DNA of 15,660 bases from Legionellaceae bacterium UBA2794. GTDB taxonomy: Bacteria; Pseudomonadota; Gammaproteobacteria; Legionellales; Legionellaceae. A program made the position numbers and the translations under genes. Positions 1-7,677 of this stretch are shown here, in pieces. How positions within the stretch are numbered: position 1 is the stretch's first letter; the number at the start of each line of letters is the position of its first letter. The stretch lies in contig DEHS01000092.1 of assembly GCA_002352055.1 (NCBI GenBank), positions 100,356 through 116,015 on the forward strand, in the 5' to 3' direction. The notes under the pieces are model-generated. The model worked only from the letters and a program-made list of their open reading frames with translations. It had not been told where the DNA came from and did no database searches.

Positions 1-657
1 AATTCTTTTATAAAGTTCGGGTAACCATCTTGGTTGTGCGAAAGTAGATGTGGAAGGCTTTTCTTTTCTAAGATCATTTGGAGCAATGATTAACTGCACA
101 TGATCAAGACCTACACGTCGCGCCAAAAGAAACAACTGATCAATAGCGAGATCTCCTATTGCCAAACATCCCACGGATAAATTACTACCATGGATAAATA
201 TATTATTTCCCAGTTCGCGTCGACCGTCCTGATAGGCTTTTTCTCTATCAAAACCGTTGGGATAATTGATCATCATTGACAAATGCATGCTGCTAAAAGG
301 ATTAAAGTTAACTAATCTGTAGACACCTTCCGGGATCTGCTTGTCATTTTCACGTAATTTAGGCCCCAATCTGCCGCTAAATCCGGTTAATGGATAATCA
401 TGTACATGTTTCCAGGACTGATTCTGATTTTTGGCCCACAATTCAACTCTACGTTCCGATTTAAAAGCGAGCAATGCAATATCATTGGGAGGATAACTGA
501 CTCCTGCTTTTCTAAAGAAATCAATCAGCTGAGGTTCAGCACGCAATCCATATTTTTTTATTGCTTTATCAATAGCTTGATCCCAATTAAGTTTAGGTGC
601 CATGGAATAGCTATTACAACTTAACAGGAAAACAAATAAAGCAATATAACGGCTCAT
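1..657 (-). CDS. L,D-transpeptidase family protein (YafK-like), C-terminus cut by window edge
   Basis: Hand translation of the minus strand gives an open frame from an ATG at 657 down to base 1, with 219 residues visible and no stop. Residues 1-18 form a secretion signal. A Cys at 14 (LLSC) could be a lipobox, but a signal peptidase I site after Ser18 fits too. Residues about 60-195 match the YkuD / L,D-transpeptidase catalytic fold of the YafK type, with the signature HGSNLSVGCLAIGD at 156-169: His156 and the nucleophile Cys164. Members of this family crosslink or remodel peptidoglycan in the periplasm, or attach or detach proteins from it. The exact reaction cannot be told from the sequence. 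It lies 74 nt after lssZ on the same strand. An in-frame ATG at 687 is an alternative start. Neither start has a strong Shine-Dalgarno sequence. In the published Legionella lss locus the gene after lssZ is called lssA; I cannot confirm that this is it. Confidence 0.85.
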   Translation of the reverse strand, partial: MSRYIALFVFLLSCNSYSMAPKLNWDQAIDKAIKKYGLRAEPQLIDFFRKAGVSYPPNDIALLAFKSERRVELWAKNQNQSWKHVHDYPLTGFSGRLGPKLRENDKQIPEGVYRLVNFNPFSSMHLSMMINYPNGFDREKAYQDGRRELGNNIFIHGSNLSVGCLAIGDLAIDQLFLLARRVGLDHVQLIIAPNDLRKEKPSTSTFAQPRWLPELYKRI

Positions 658-731
658 ATGTCTATAGATATGGAAACTTAAAAGCATGGTATCAAATAAT
701 AATCATGAGGACAATTTCTTAAATTACCCAG

Positions 732-1340
732 TTATTGTTTTTTGTTTTGTTGTAATAACAAGAGTTTTCTTTTATTAGGCATTGTTAGTTGAGTGGTTAT
801 AAAATCAGGACTTATTTCAAGATGACCAATTGAAGGAATTAAGCCATAGTAATTAGGGCATAAATAATCAACAGAGCCTTCTCTGGTTACTTTATAAAAT
901 AAATAGCGATAATCGCAATAATCTGGTTTTTGCATGAGAGCAACTTGCATAACCGGTGTACCATTCATCCGGTTCTCAATGAAATAGGCATTCATCCATA
1001 AATTAATGAAAACCAATACACTGCCAATAACAATAAAGGCCTTAAGAAAGCTGCTTACATAATAATATACAGGATGTTCATTACCCAAATGAGAAATAAT
1101 ACGAATTAAGGCTATTGCTAATATTACTAAATTGAAAGAATAAATTGCTGCGTTGAGGTAATCAAAATATGTTCCCAGAATTTCGCCACCAGACGCCTGG
1201 TAATGAATTACCAGGGCAATGAGACTGATCCATAAAGAGGAAATTATATAATAAATTGCATTTTTTTTGATTCCAATAATCAATAAAGCCAGAGCAATGA
1301 GTGGGAAAAAGTATTGGATTGCTTTAAATAAGGCATACAT
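732..1340 (-). CDS. lssZ: LssZ-like small inner-membrane protein
   Basis: This 202-residue protein has four probable transmembrane helices at about 8-25, 29-47, 60-82 and 99-117. A C-terminal tail of about 85 residues follows, with Cys142 and Cys161 and a basic Lys/Gln-rich end. It carries no catalytic motif that I recognise. The name LssZ rests on its position directly after lssY, as in the lssXYZABD locus described for Legionella pneumophila, and on the membrane topology, not on a motif. Its role in secretion is unproven; the locus was named for the ABC transporter and membrane-fusion genes further along, which are outside this window. The start is supported by a GAGGA Shine-Dalgarno about 8 nt upstream. 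A 67-nt gap with a possible promoter separates it from lssY. Confidence 0.7.
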   Translation of the reverse strand: MYALFKAIQYFFPLIALALLIIGIKKNAIYYIISSLWISLIALVIHYQASGGEILGTYFDYLNAAIYSFNLVILAIALIRIISHLGNEHPVYYYVSSFLKAFIVIGSVLVFINLWMNAYFIENRMNGTPVMQVALMQKPDYCDYRYLFYKVTREGSVDYLCPNYYGLIPSIGHLEISPDFITTQLTMPNKRKLLLLQQNKKQ

Positions 1341-1364
1341 TAATTAATTCCTCAAAGACTTAAT

Positions 1365-1370
1365 ATTATA
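1365..1370 (-). promoter_or_regulatory. Possible -10 element upstream of lssZ
   Basis: A perfect TATAAT lies on the minus strand, 24 nt before the lssZ ATG, and a good Shine-Dalgarno falls between them. The six bases 17 nt upstream (TGCTGA) are a poor -35 match. The DNA is very AT-rich, so a chance match is quite possible. If real, it would let lssZ and the L,D-transpeptidase be expressed independently of the dacA operon. Confidence 0.3.
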
Positions 1371-1407
1371 AGAATATTCTATTTATATCAGCATTTTAAA
1401 GTCATAG

Positions 1408-3468
1408 CTAGTTTAGTTTTTTATGGTGTATTTGAGTATTTTCAGTCATTCTCTCTTCTATTAAAAAGATATAGGGAGTAGCAGGAAAGGTGGTTGGTTT
1501 AACTAAATTGTCTGGTAACAAAACTCTGCGAATTTGGTATTTTTTTAGTGCGGGTACAATAAAGCTAAGCGGTTCATTAACCAAATTCAAAGAAGTTTTT
1601 TCTCCTGAGTCATTTATAAGTTGATGCAGTGAGCCGACCCAGATAGGACGTTTTAGATCCTGAATACGATAACTGGACTCCCATATAGTTAGCATAAGGA
1701 TGGAGTTTGTTTCTTTATTATTAAGAGTCATAATTAGTTCAGGACGTCTGTTTTCATGCAGCTGAGTTAGTAAAGGGAGTTTTAGGTTATTATCATTGTT
1801 AATTAACATAATTAATTTAGTGAAAAAAGATTCACTGTGAGTTTCCCAACCTTGTTTTAATAAATCGTGTTTTAAATTTGCAATTGATCCATCATATTGG
1901 ATATTAAATAGACTAATTCTCTTGCCAATACGGTTTAGTCTATAAAGAGGTAATATGGGTTGCTGCTGATTCCACCAATGTGACTTATTTATGGTGTATT
2001 TTTGCTGGTAGGGCGTGTGATTGTAAACAAGTGTTTTAAAATTAAGTATAACCGATAAGGTAGTGATTAAAATTAGCCCCGCAATAAATAACCCAAAGAT
2101 GAAGTTGGAGTGTCCTTGATAAGTTTCAGATAATTCCCATTTTCTAAAAGCTATATAGTGGAGTAGACATAGGGTTGCCCCTATGAAATAAGCTCCTAAT
2201 ATATCGGTAAGCCAATAATCTCCCAAATACAATGCGCCTAAGCCGCTTAGACTCAGAATTACTAAAATTAAACTTCGAAAAAGATAGGTGAGAAGATAAT
2301 CTTTATTATTGATATAAAAGAAAATAAATCCGTAAAAAGCAGTCGCTACCATTAAATTAATGTCAGGGAATGAATTGCCTGGCATTGTAACGAGTAAACC
2401 CGGGGGACGAGGACTTGGTATAAAACTCGTCAATAAGAATCCGATTAGTCCGCTTGCGATAAACAAGCTGGTGAAATAAAGAATTATTTTTAAATTTTTA
2501 TGATAGATAAACCACAGACAACAAATAAAATAAAGTCCCATCATGGTCAAAAAACTAATGGTTTGGCTAAGAATTATAAAAAAATTCTCGAGTAAAGAGG
2601 TATGGAAGCTTTGCATTAAAAGATGAACAGCCAAATTTAATGCAGTTGTCGTGTACGAATAAATTGTTAGAAAAATAAGTAAAAATGAGCCTGTAAAGTA
2701 AAATAATGTAAGTAGAATTAAACCCGCTGTGTGATAATGATTTGTTTCCCACTCGGGAGTAATCAGAAAGAACATGGGTTTGAAAAGTGTGCTATTTTTC
2801 AGGCTTAACCAAAAAAGATGAAGATTTTTTTTGAAAAATGCCTGTAACGAAATAAATAGACTTTTTAAAAGAATACTTAATAACCACATTGCTGAGAGAA
2901 AAATCAGAATAATAATAAATAATCGTGTAGCGGTCTCTGTCGATAACTCATGTCCTGCAGCACCGATTAAAACTCCAGGCATAACGTATAAAATCGACCA
3001 TCCAATAGCGGAAATTACATTAGCAAAAAGAAACCGCCATTGTTTCATATGCATAATACCAGCTATAACTGGAATTATTGATCTTAAAGGACCGACAAAT
3101 CTGCCTATTAATACACTTTTACCACCATGACGCTCAAAATAATCTTTACCATATTTTAATAAACCAGGATATTTTCGAAATGGCCATATTTCTACCAGAC
3201 GATCACTATATATATATCCTATAGCATAACTTAAGCTGTCTCCACATATTGCGCCAAGACTTGCAGCGATTAGGGTTAGATCAATACGCATAATGCCAGA
3301 GCCTGCGAGAATACCAATTGCAGTCATAGTGACAGAGCCTGGTACGATACTTCCAATTATTGCCAGTGATTCTGCTAAAGATATGAAAAAGGTAATGAAC
3401 AAAGACCAGCGAGGATTTGCTTGCAGCCAATCAGTTAAGGGTTGAACATAATCTACAAACAAATTCAT
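1408..3468 (-). CDS. lssY: LssY: DedA + PAP2-like + LssY C-terminal domain membrane protein
   Basis: This 686-residue, three-part membrane protein starts with a DedA/SNARE_assoc domain at about 1-205. That domain has Glu33 and the Arg pair of the RFVGPLRSIIPVIAG signature (Arg123, Arg129). DedA proteins are linked to lipid-carrier flipping or scrambling and to envelope homeostasis. A PAP2-type helical domain lies at about 245-440. A soluble region at about 495-670 resembles the LssY_C domain that follows PAP2 in such fusions. The PAP2 motifs look catalytically dead: the motif 1 Lys is Thr347 (Arg354-Pro355 kept), PSGH is PDIN at 368-371, the motif 3 Ser-Arg is Gly411-Ala412, and its His is Tyr418, while Asp422 is kept. 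This suggests a structural or lipid-binding role rather than phosphatase activity. The gene begins 9 nt after lipB ends, so it is likely cotranscribed. Confidence 0.85.
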   Translation of the reverse strand: MNLFVDYVQPLTDWLQANPRWSLFITFFISLAESLAIIGSIVPGSVTMTAIGILAGSGIMRIDLTLIAASLGAICGDSLSYAIGYIYSDRLVEIWPFRKYPGLLKYGKDYFERHGGKSVLIGRFVGPLRSIIPVIAGIMHMKQWRFLFANVISAIGWSILYVMPGVLIGAAGHELSTETATRLFIIILIFLSAMWLLSILLKSLFISLQAFFKKNLHLFWLSLKNSTLFKPMFFLITPEWETNHYHTAGLILLTLFYFTGSFLLIFLTIYSYTTTALNLAVHLLMQSFHTSLLENFFIILSQTISFLTMMGLYFICCLWFIYHKNLKIILYFTSLFIASGLIGFLLTSFIPSPRPPGLLVTMPGNSFPDINLMVATAFYGFIFFYINNKDYLLTYLFRSLILVILSLSGLGALYLGDYWLTDILGAYFIGATLCLLHYIAFRKWELSETYQGHSNFIFGLFIAGLILITTLSVILNFKTLVYNHTPYQQKYTINKSHWWNQQQPILPLYRLNRIGKRISLFNIQYDGSIANLKHDLLKQGWETHSESFFTKLIMLINNDNNLKLPLLTQLHENRRPELIMTLNNKETNSILMLTIWESSYRIQDLKRPIWVGSLHQLINDSGEKTSLNLVNEPLSFIVPALKKYQIRRVLLPDNLVKPTTFPATPYIFLIEERMTENTQIHHKKLN

Positions 3469-3477
3469 AATATCCCG

Positions 3478-4080
3478 TTAATTAAATTGTTTTAAGAAGT
3501 CCTTTAGAAAACGCTGACTCACATCTTCTACATTAACAGTAGAATGAAAATGGCTAATCTGGGTCATTTCCAGTTGAGCAAAGCCACAAGGATTTATTCC
3601 CAGAAATGGCTTTAAATCCATGTCAACGTTTAAGGCAATTCCATGGTAGGTACACCCATTTTTAACTCTTAATCCAATCGAGGCAATTTTCTTTTCTTTA
3701 GTATAGACACCAGGGGCGCCGCATCGAACTTCTGCATGAATGTTATAAAATTCAAGAACAGAAATAATTACACGTTCCAGTTGGGATACTAAAGTACGAA
3801 TACCTAAATTTCTTCGACGCAGATCCATTAGAACATATACAACCAACTGTCCAGGTCCATGATAGGTAATTTGTCCACCGCGATCAGACTGAACAATAGG
3901 AATTGCACTTGAATTAAGTATATGCTCTGATTTTCCAGCTTGTCCTTGTGTATACACGGGATGGTGTTGAAGGAACCATAGTTCATCTGGTGTTGTTTCA
4001 GTGCGATTTATTGTAAAAGTTTTCATTTCCTCCCATATTTGGGAGTATTCCTGAATACCCAGATGTCTGATATGCATCAT
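3478..4080 (-). CDS. lipB: Octanoyl-ACP:protein octanoyltransferase LipB
   Basis: LipB moves octanoate from acyl carrier protein to a lipoyl-domain lysine, the first step of endogenous lipoate synthesis in the cytoplasm. The 200-residue length is typical. The family signature DRGGQITYHGPGQ is at 67-79. The catalytic Lys is Lys131, just before IASIGLR, and the acyl-thioester Cys is Cys165 in NPCG. The start overlaps the ybeD stop by 4 nt (ATGA), and a second in-frame ATG follows directly, so the true start may be 4077. In E. coli lipA follows lipB; here lssY follows instead, and lipA is not in the window. Lipoyl domains that need this enzyme are encoded about 9 kb away in aceF. Confidence 0.96.
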   Translation of the reverse strand: MMHIRHLGIQEYSQIWEEMKTFTINRTETTPDELWFLQHHPVYTQGQAGKSEHILNSSAIPIVQSDRGGQITYHGPGQLVVYVLMDLRRRNLGIRTLVSQLERVIISVLEFYNIHAEVRCGAPGVYTKEKKIASIGLRVKNGCTYHGIALNVDMDLKPFLGINPCGFAQLEMTQISHFHSTVNVEDVSQRFLKDFLKQFN

Positions 4081-4340
4081 AAAACCATTTTAATATCAGG
4101 GTGTTTCGTCACTTCTTCATAAAAAGCATCCAGCATTTCCTGATTTTTAGCAGGAACAGTAACAGTAATCGCAACATACTTATTTTGGTTGCTGGTTTGA
4201 CTCGTAAATTCAGTTTCAGAAAAATCAGGGAAATGTTTCGTTACAATTGCTTTTATATCATCAATAAAAGCTTGCGTGTTTACTCCTATGATTTTTACAG
4301 GAAAATCACATGGAAAATCCATTAACGTGGTTTTATTCAT
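4077..4340 (-). CDS. ybeD: YbeD family (DUF493) protein
   Basis: This small cytoplasmic protein of 87 residues matches the DUF493/YbeD family in length, in its predicted alpha-beta sandwich pattern and in its terminal MVL, the same last three residues as E. coli YbeD. The family has an ACT-like ferredoxin fold. Its function is not firmly established, although its constant place between dacA and lipB suggests a link to lipoate or to envelope metabolism. The gene overlaps the end of dat by 8 nt and the start of lipB by 4 nt, which points to translational coupling in a single operon. Confidence 0.92.
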   Translation of the reverse strand: MNKTTLMDFPCDFPVKIIGVNTQAFIDDIKAIVTKHFPDFSETEFTSQTSNQNKYVAITVTVPAKNQEMLDAFYEEVTKHPDIKMVL

Positions 4341-5175
4341 GATTTATTAGTCTCCGATAAGATTGCTCGATAGCACGCCAATAGTTACCAGCCTGACCAT
4401 TATTAATTAAGATATCATCAATTCGTGTCACAGGGAAAATTTCCTTGGTAGTACTTGTGATCCATACTTCTTGTGCATCAAAGAGTTCTTTAATTGAGAG
4501 GTCCTTTTCCACAATAGGCCAGTTTAATTCTGCTATCAGATCAATGGCTATCTGTCTTGTTATTCCTGGGAGGCAAGTATGATTTAAAGAAGGGGTTTCG
4601 ATTTGACCTGCCTTATTAACCACAAAAACGTTAGAGGTGCTTCCTTCAGTGATTAGGTCATCTCGAACCAATAGAGCAGTCTGATGGCCACTTGATACTG
4701 CATCATCATTTAATAAAATATTGGCTAGCAAAGAAGTGGTTTTTATATCACAAAATTTCCACCTGCTGTCTTCGATGAGTTTGGCGGACAAGCCTTGTTC
4801 CTTTTCATGAAGAGTAGGGTAGTTATTATGAATAGTAAAAGCTATTACGGAGGGCAGTAGTGAGGAAGGAATATCGTGTTTACGAAAGCCTTGGTTCCCC
4901 CGGGTAATCTGAATGTATATTTGTAAATCTCCGCTTCCATTGTCACTGATTAAACGACTTATTAATTCATTCCACTGGATATCGGGCGCAGTAATTTTAA
5001 TTTTTTTAAGATTTGAGTAAAGTCTGGCTAAATGCTTTTCAACAAAAAAAGGACGGCCATCATAAACTGGAAGAACCTCATAGACAGCATCGCCAAAAAG
5101 TATCCCGCGATCAAATATCGAAATCTTGGCATCTGCAAGAGCGCAATATTGACCATTAACGAATGCTGTCTTCAT
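4333..5175 (-). CDS. dat: D-amino-acid aminotransferase (class IV, PLP)
   Basis: This enzyme interconverts D-alanine and 2-oxoglutarate with pyruvate and D-glutamate, so it can supply or salvage peptidoglycan D-amino acids. The 280 residues align well in numbering with Bacillus D-amino-acid aminotransferase: PLP Lys145, Glu177 in TEGSTSNVF, and the substrate carboxylate pair Arg98 and His100. These favour D-substrate use over a branched-chain aminotransferase. PGITRQ is at 203-208. I chose the ATG at 5175 because the family N-terminus begins there (MKTAFVNGQY) and it lies 10 nt after the dacA stop. The frame stays open upstream to an ATG at 5307, but that would add 44 residues unlike the family that lie within the dacA coding sequence. 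It shares 8 nt with ybeD at its 3' end. Its place directly after a D-Ala-releasing carboxypeptidase suggests D-Ala recycling. Confidence 0.92.
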   Translation of the reverse strand: MKTAFVNGQYCALADAKISIFDRGILFGDAVYEVLPVYDGRPFFVEKHLARLYSNLKKIKITAPDIQWNELISRLISDNGSGDLQIYIQITRGNQGFRKHDIPSSLLPSVIAFTIHNNYPTLHEKEQGLSAKLIEDSRWKFCDIKTTSLLANILLNDDAVSSGHQTALLVRDDLITEGSTSNVFVVNKAGQIETPSLNHTCLPGITRQIAIDLIAELNWPIVEKDLSIKELFDAQEVWITSTTKEIFPVTRIDDILINNGQAGNYWRAIEQSYRRLINHE

Positions 5176-5185
5176 CCTATTGACT

Positions 5186-6406
5186 CTATGAACCAAACCA
5201 ACGTTTGAAAACCAATCGCACTGAGTCCTTTGTGCGGGTATAGAATCCGCCTGTTTCAACTGTTTGTAATGCATATAAAGGGCGTGTTGAAACGATATTA
5301 TTGTCAAATTTTACTACCAAATCCCCTACTTTATCCCCTTTTTTTATAGGAGCTTGTAAATAAGACGGGATATTAGTAGATATATTTAATCTTTGATATT
5401 GGCCAGAAGGTATCGTGATGAACTGATTGTCTGTTAAACCAACTGTTACTTTGTCAACCGTTCCTTTGTAAAGTGGAAGTTCAGTAATTGATTGACCACC
5501 TTTATAAAGTTGATGTGTTTCAAAAAATCTAAATCCATAATTGAGTAGTTTTTCGCTGTCATCGGCACGAGAAGAATCATTGGGTTCACCTAAAACAACT
5601 GCCAGAAGACGCATATTATCGCGTTTTGCTGAAGACACCAGGCAAAATCCGGCTTCATTGGTATGGCCTGTTTTTAGACCGTCAACCTGATTGTCTCTCC
5701 ATAACAATCTATTTCTGTTTGGTTGTCTTATCCCATTATAAGTAAACCATTTTTGTTTATACCAGCTGTAATATTGTGGAAAATCACTTACTAACGCGCG
5801 TCCCAAAATGGCGAGATCTTTTGCAGTGGTATATAGGTTGGGGTCGGGTAGACCAGTGCTGTCAGTAAAATGACTATTAGACATGCCAAGATTTTGAGCT
5901 TGTTGATTCATGATATCAGTAAAGGCATTTTCACTTCCGCCAACATGTTCTGCTATGGCCACACAGGCATCGTTACCTGAATCGACAATAATTCCTTTAA
6001 GCAGATCCTCAACAGAAACTTGTTGTCCTTCTTTAATAAACATACGGGAGCCGCCAATTTTCCACGCATCTTTACTCACTCGTACGCTGTCAGTTAAGTG
6101 AATTTGTTCGTTGTGCAGCGCATTTGAGACAACGTATAATGTCATCATTTTTGTTAAACTTGCAGGAGGCAGACGCTCCTCGCTGTTTTTTTCCGCAATT
6201 ATTTTGCCACTGTTTACATCAATCAATATATAAGCTTTCGCGTTTAAGGTAGGTGCTGCGGGGGTAACCATCGGTTTATTAGTGATGGTCGGGGATGGCT
6301 TAACCAAATCTGATAACGGAGTTGGTTCTGCGGATGAATTGGTGGATTGAACAAATAAAGTAATAAAAAATAAGGTCGTCATTAAAATAGACGTTGCTTT
6401 GGTCAT
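5186..6406 (-). CDS. dacA: D-alanyl-D-alanine carboxypeptidase, PBP5/6 family
   Basis: This periplasmic low-molecular-weight penicillin-binding protein removes the terminal D-Ala from peptidoglycan pentapeptides. The 406 residues comprise a signal peptide at 1-26 with a likely cut after SSA. The peptidase S11 domain spans about 50-290 and has all three active-site motifs: SLTK at 83-86, SGN at 143-145 and KTG at 245-247. A PBP5 C-terminal beta domain follows at about 300-385. The last 18 or so residues look like the amphipathic helix that anchors PBP5 to the inner-membrane surface. An AGG Shine-Dalgarno 8 nt upstream supports the start. It is the first gene of the probable dacA-dat-ybeD-lipB-lssY operon and is divergent from rlpA, unlike E. 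coli, where rlpA and dacA run the same way. Confidence 0.96.
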   Translation of the reverse strand: MTKATSILMTTLFFITLFVQSTNSSAEPTPLSDLVKPSPTITNKPMVTPAAPTLNAKAYILIDVNSGKIIAEKNSEERLPPASLTKMMTLYVVSNALHNEQIHLTDSVRVSKDAWKIGGSRMFIKEGQQVSVEDLLKGIIVDSGNDACVAIAEHVGGSENAFTDIMNQQAQNLGMSNSHFTDSTGLPDPNLYTTAKDLAILGRALVSDFPQYYSWYKQKWFTYNGIRQPNRNRLLWRDNQVDGLKTGHTNEAGFCLVSSAKRDNMRLLAVVLGEPNDSSRADDSEKLLNYGFRFFETHQLYKGGQSITELPLYKGTVDKVTVGLTDNQFITIPSGQYQRLNISTNIPSYLQAPIKKGDKVGDLVVKFDNNIVSTRPLYALQTVETGGFYTRTKDSVRLVFKRWFGS

Positions 6407-6437
6407 GTTGTTACCTGGTAGTTTACAAAATCAGGAT

Positions 6438-6467
6438 ATCTTATCACAGCCTTTTGTAGCCAACCAA
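6438..6467 (-). promoter_or_regulatory. Possible dacA promoter
   Basis: On the minus strand TTGGTT (6467-6462) and TAAGAT (6443-6438) lie 18 nt apart, with the -10 ending 31 nt before the dacA ATG. Both are partial matches to the sigma-70 consensus. It is the best candidate in the 187-bp spacer between dacA and rlpA. I found no equally good promoter for rlpA, and no clear operator palindrome in this spacer. Confidence 0.35.
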
Positions 6468-6593
6468 ATAGCTAAATGAAAAATATCTATTTTTTTAGTA
6501 TTTTTTGCTGATATAAAAATATTTGAACACGAATCTACGAATATGATCTTTTTTTAGGTATATTAATCACAACAATAATAAACATTAGAATTT

Positions 6594-7436
6594 ATGCGTA
6601 CACTTCTTGTTTTAACTTTCCTGCTCTTAACTGGTTGCCAGCAAAATACAGCAAATCATTCTGTATTATCAGAATCATCACCTAAGAAATCAAAACCAAC
6701 TCATACATCCCGCAATGAGAATGCGCTGTATGATCGCTACAAAAACAAGCATAATCGCTACACTATAAAGCAGGATGGGGCCCCATTGAAACAAAAAAAT
6801 ATTAGTTTCAAAGAGCCAGTGCCTGCAAAAGAGCCTTTAAGTCGTTATGGAAATCCTACTGAATATTATGTTGATGGACATACCTATGAAGTCTTAAAAA
6901 GTTCATCAGGGTACAAAACCCAGGGAATTGCTTCATGGTATGGTACCAAATTTCATAAACAACGCACATCAAGCGGAGAGCCATATGACATGTATGTAAT
7001 GACTGCTGCACATAAAACCTTACCGCTCCCAACCTATGTAAAAGTAAAAAACCTGGATAATGGCCGCACTGCCGTAGTTAAAGTTAATGATAGAGGGCCT
7101 TTTCATGCTGATAGAGTCATTGATTTATCTTACGCGGCTGCTCTAAAATTGGGCGTATTCCCCAAAGGCACGGCACGAGTCGAAATAGAGACGCTAATGG
7201 GGCCAGCAGGTCAAGCACATTATTACCTGCAGGCAGGAGCTTTTTCATCTGAACTTTTGGCAAAGCGATTAAAAGAACGGCTATTACAACTTACTCCTTC
7301 TCCTGTTTTTATTGAACATTACCAACAACATTATGTGGTTCGGGTAGGTCCTTTTGGCGAAAAATCCATGGCTGATAATTTAAAAGGTAAATTGGCAAGT
7401 AACGGGGTGACGGGTTCGTTTTCGGTGTTAATCTAG
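6594..7436 (+). CDS. rlpA: Septal ring lytic transglycosylase-type lipoprotein RlpA
   Basis: RlpA is an outer-membrane lipoprotein of the division septum. In Pseudomonas it is a lytic transglycosylase acting on peptidoglycan stripped of stem peptides. Here a short signal ends in the lipobox LLTGC, with lipid-bearing Cys15. A polar, Lys-rich linker covers about 20-105. The double-psi beta-barrel domain spans about 108-200, starting GIASWYG, and keeps the residues that match the catalytic pair of the Pseudomonas enzyme, His140 (AAHKTLP) and Asp166 (VNDRGPF). A C-terminal SPOR domain at about 208-280 would bind denuded glycan at the septum. The 280-residue length is normal. The gene is divergent from dacA, which acts on the same polymer. 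No strong Shine-Dalgarno precedes the ATG, but the lipoprotein signal fixes the start well. Confidence 0.95.
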   Translation: MRTLLVLTFLLLTGCQQNTANHSVLSESSPKKSKPTHTSRNENALYDRYKNKHNRYTIKQDGAPLKQKNISFKEPVPAKEPLSRYGNPTEYYVDGHTYEVLKSSSGYKTQGIASWYGTKFHKQRTSSGEPYDMYVMTAAHKTLPLPTYVKVKNLDNGRTAVVKVNDRGPFHADRVIDLSYAAALKLGVFPKGTARVEIETLMGPAGQAHYYLQAGAFSSELLAKRLKERLLQLTPSPVFIEHYQQHYVVRVGPFGEKSMADNLKGKLASNGVTGSFSVLI

Positions 7437-7677
7437 AATTCATTTTATGGTGTTAAATATAGTTTGAGGGCATTCTGACTGCCATCATTTATAAATCATA
7501 TTCATTATATAAAGCTGTATGAACCAGGATTTGAATTCCAGTAGCACTGGGTTTGAATTGAATTTACCTATATTTTCTTCATATAGATAATAATTTATAG
7601 CTTATTGAAAGATAAATAGATAAAATTGATGCCAAATACTGATTATCAAAATTAATTTTCAATGAGGCACACCACTA
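7437..7677 (+). other. 241-bp spacer between rlpA and the antiporter gene
   Basis: This very AT-rich spacer has no convincing gene. It holds two copies of TTTGAATT 22 nt apart (7530-7537 and 7552-7559), separated by a short CCAG/CTGG inverted repeat. A 23-codon frame from 7519 has no ribosome binding site. No clear rho-independent terminator for rlpA and no strong sigma-70 promoter for the downstream gene stand out, although one of each would be expected here. Confidence 0.5.

Noticed and set aside
400..624. A 74-codon plus-strand frame near the left edge.
   Set aside because: It is antisense to the L,D-transpeptidase N-terminus, which carries a signal peptide and leads into the catalytic motif.
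737..767. An inverted repeat GTTATT...AATAAC with T runs at the end of lssZ, considered as a terminator.
   Set aside because: The stem is six A/T-rich pairs, it lies inside the coding sequence, and the T runs are not placed correctly for either strand.
2831..3130. A 99-codon plus-strand frame opposite lssY.
   Set aside because: It is antisense to the conserved DedA domain, has no family features and no good ribosome binding site.
5176..5307. A 44-residue N-terminal extension of dat.
   Set aside because: It lies almost entirely within the end of dacA and does not resemble the family; the ATG at 5175 gives the normal protein with its catalytic residues at family numbering.
7519..7590. A 23-residue small frame in the rlpA-antiporter spacer.
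   Set aside because: It has no ribosome binding site and no recognisable product; this length is expected by chance.
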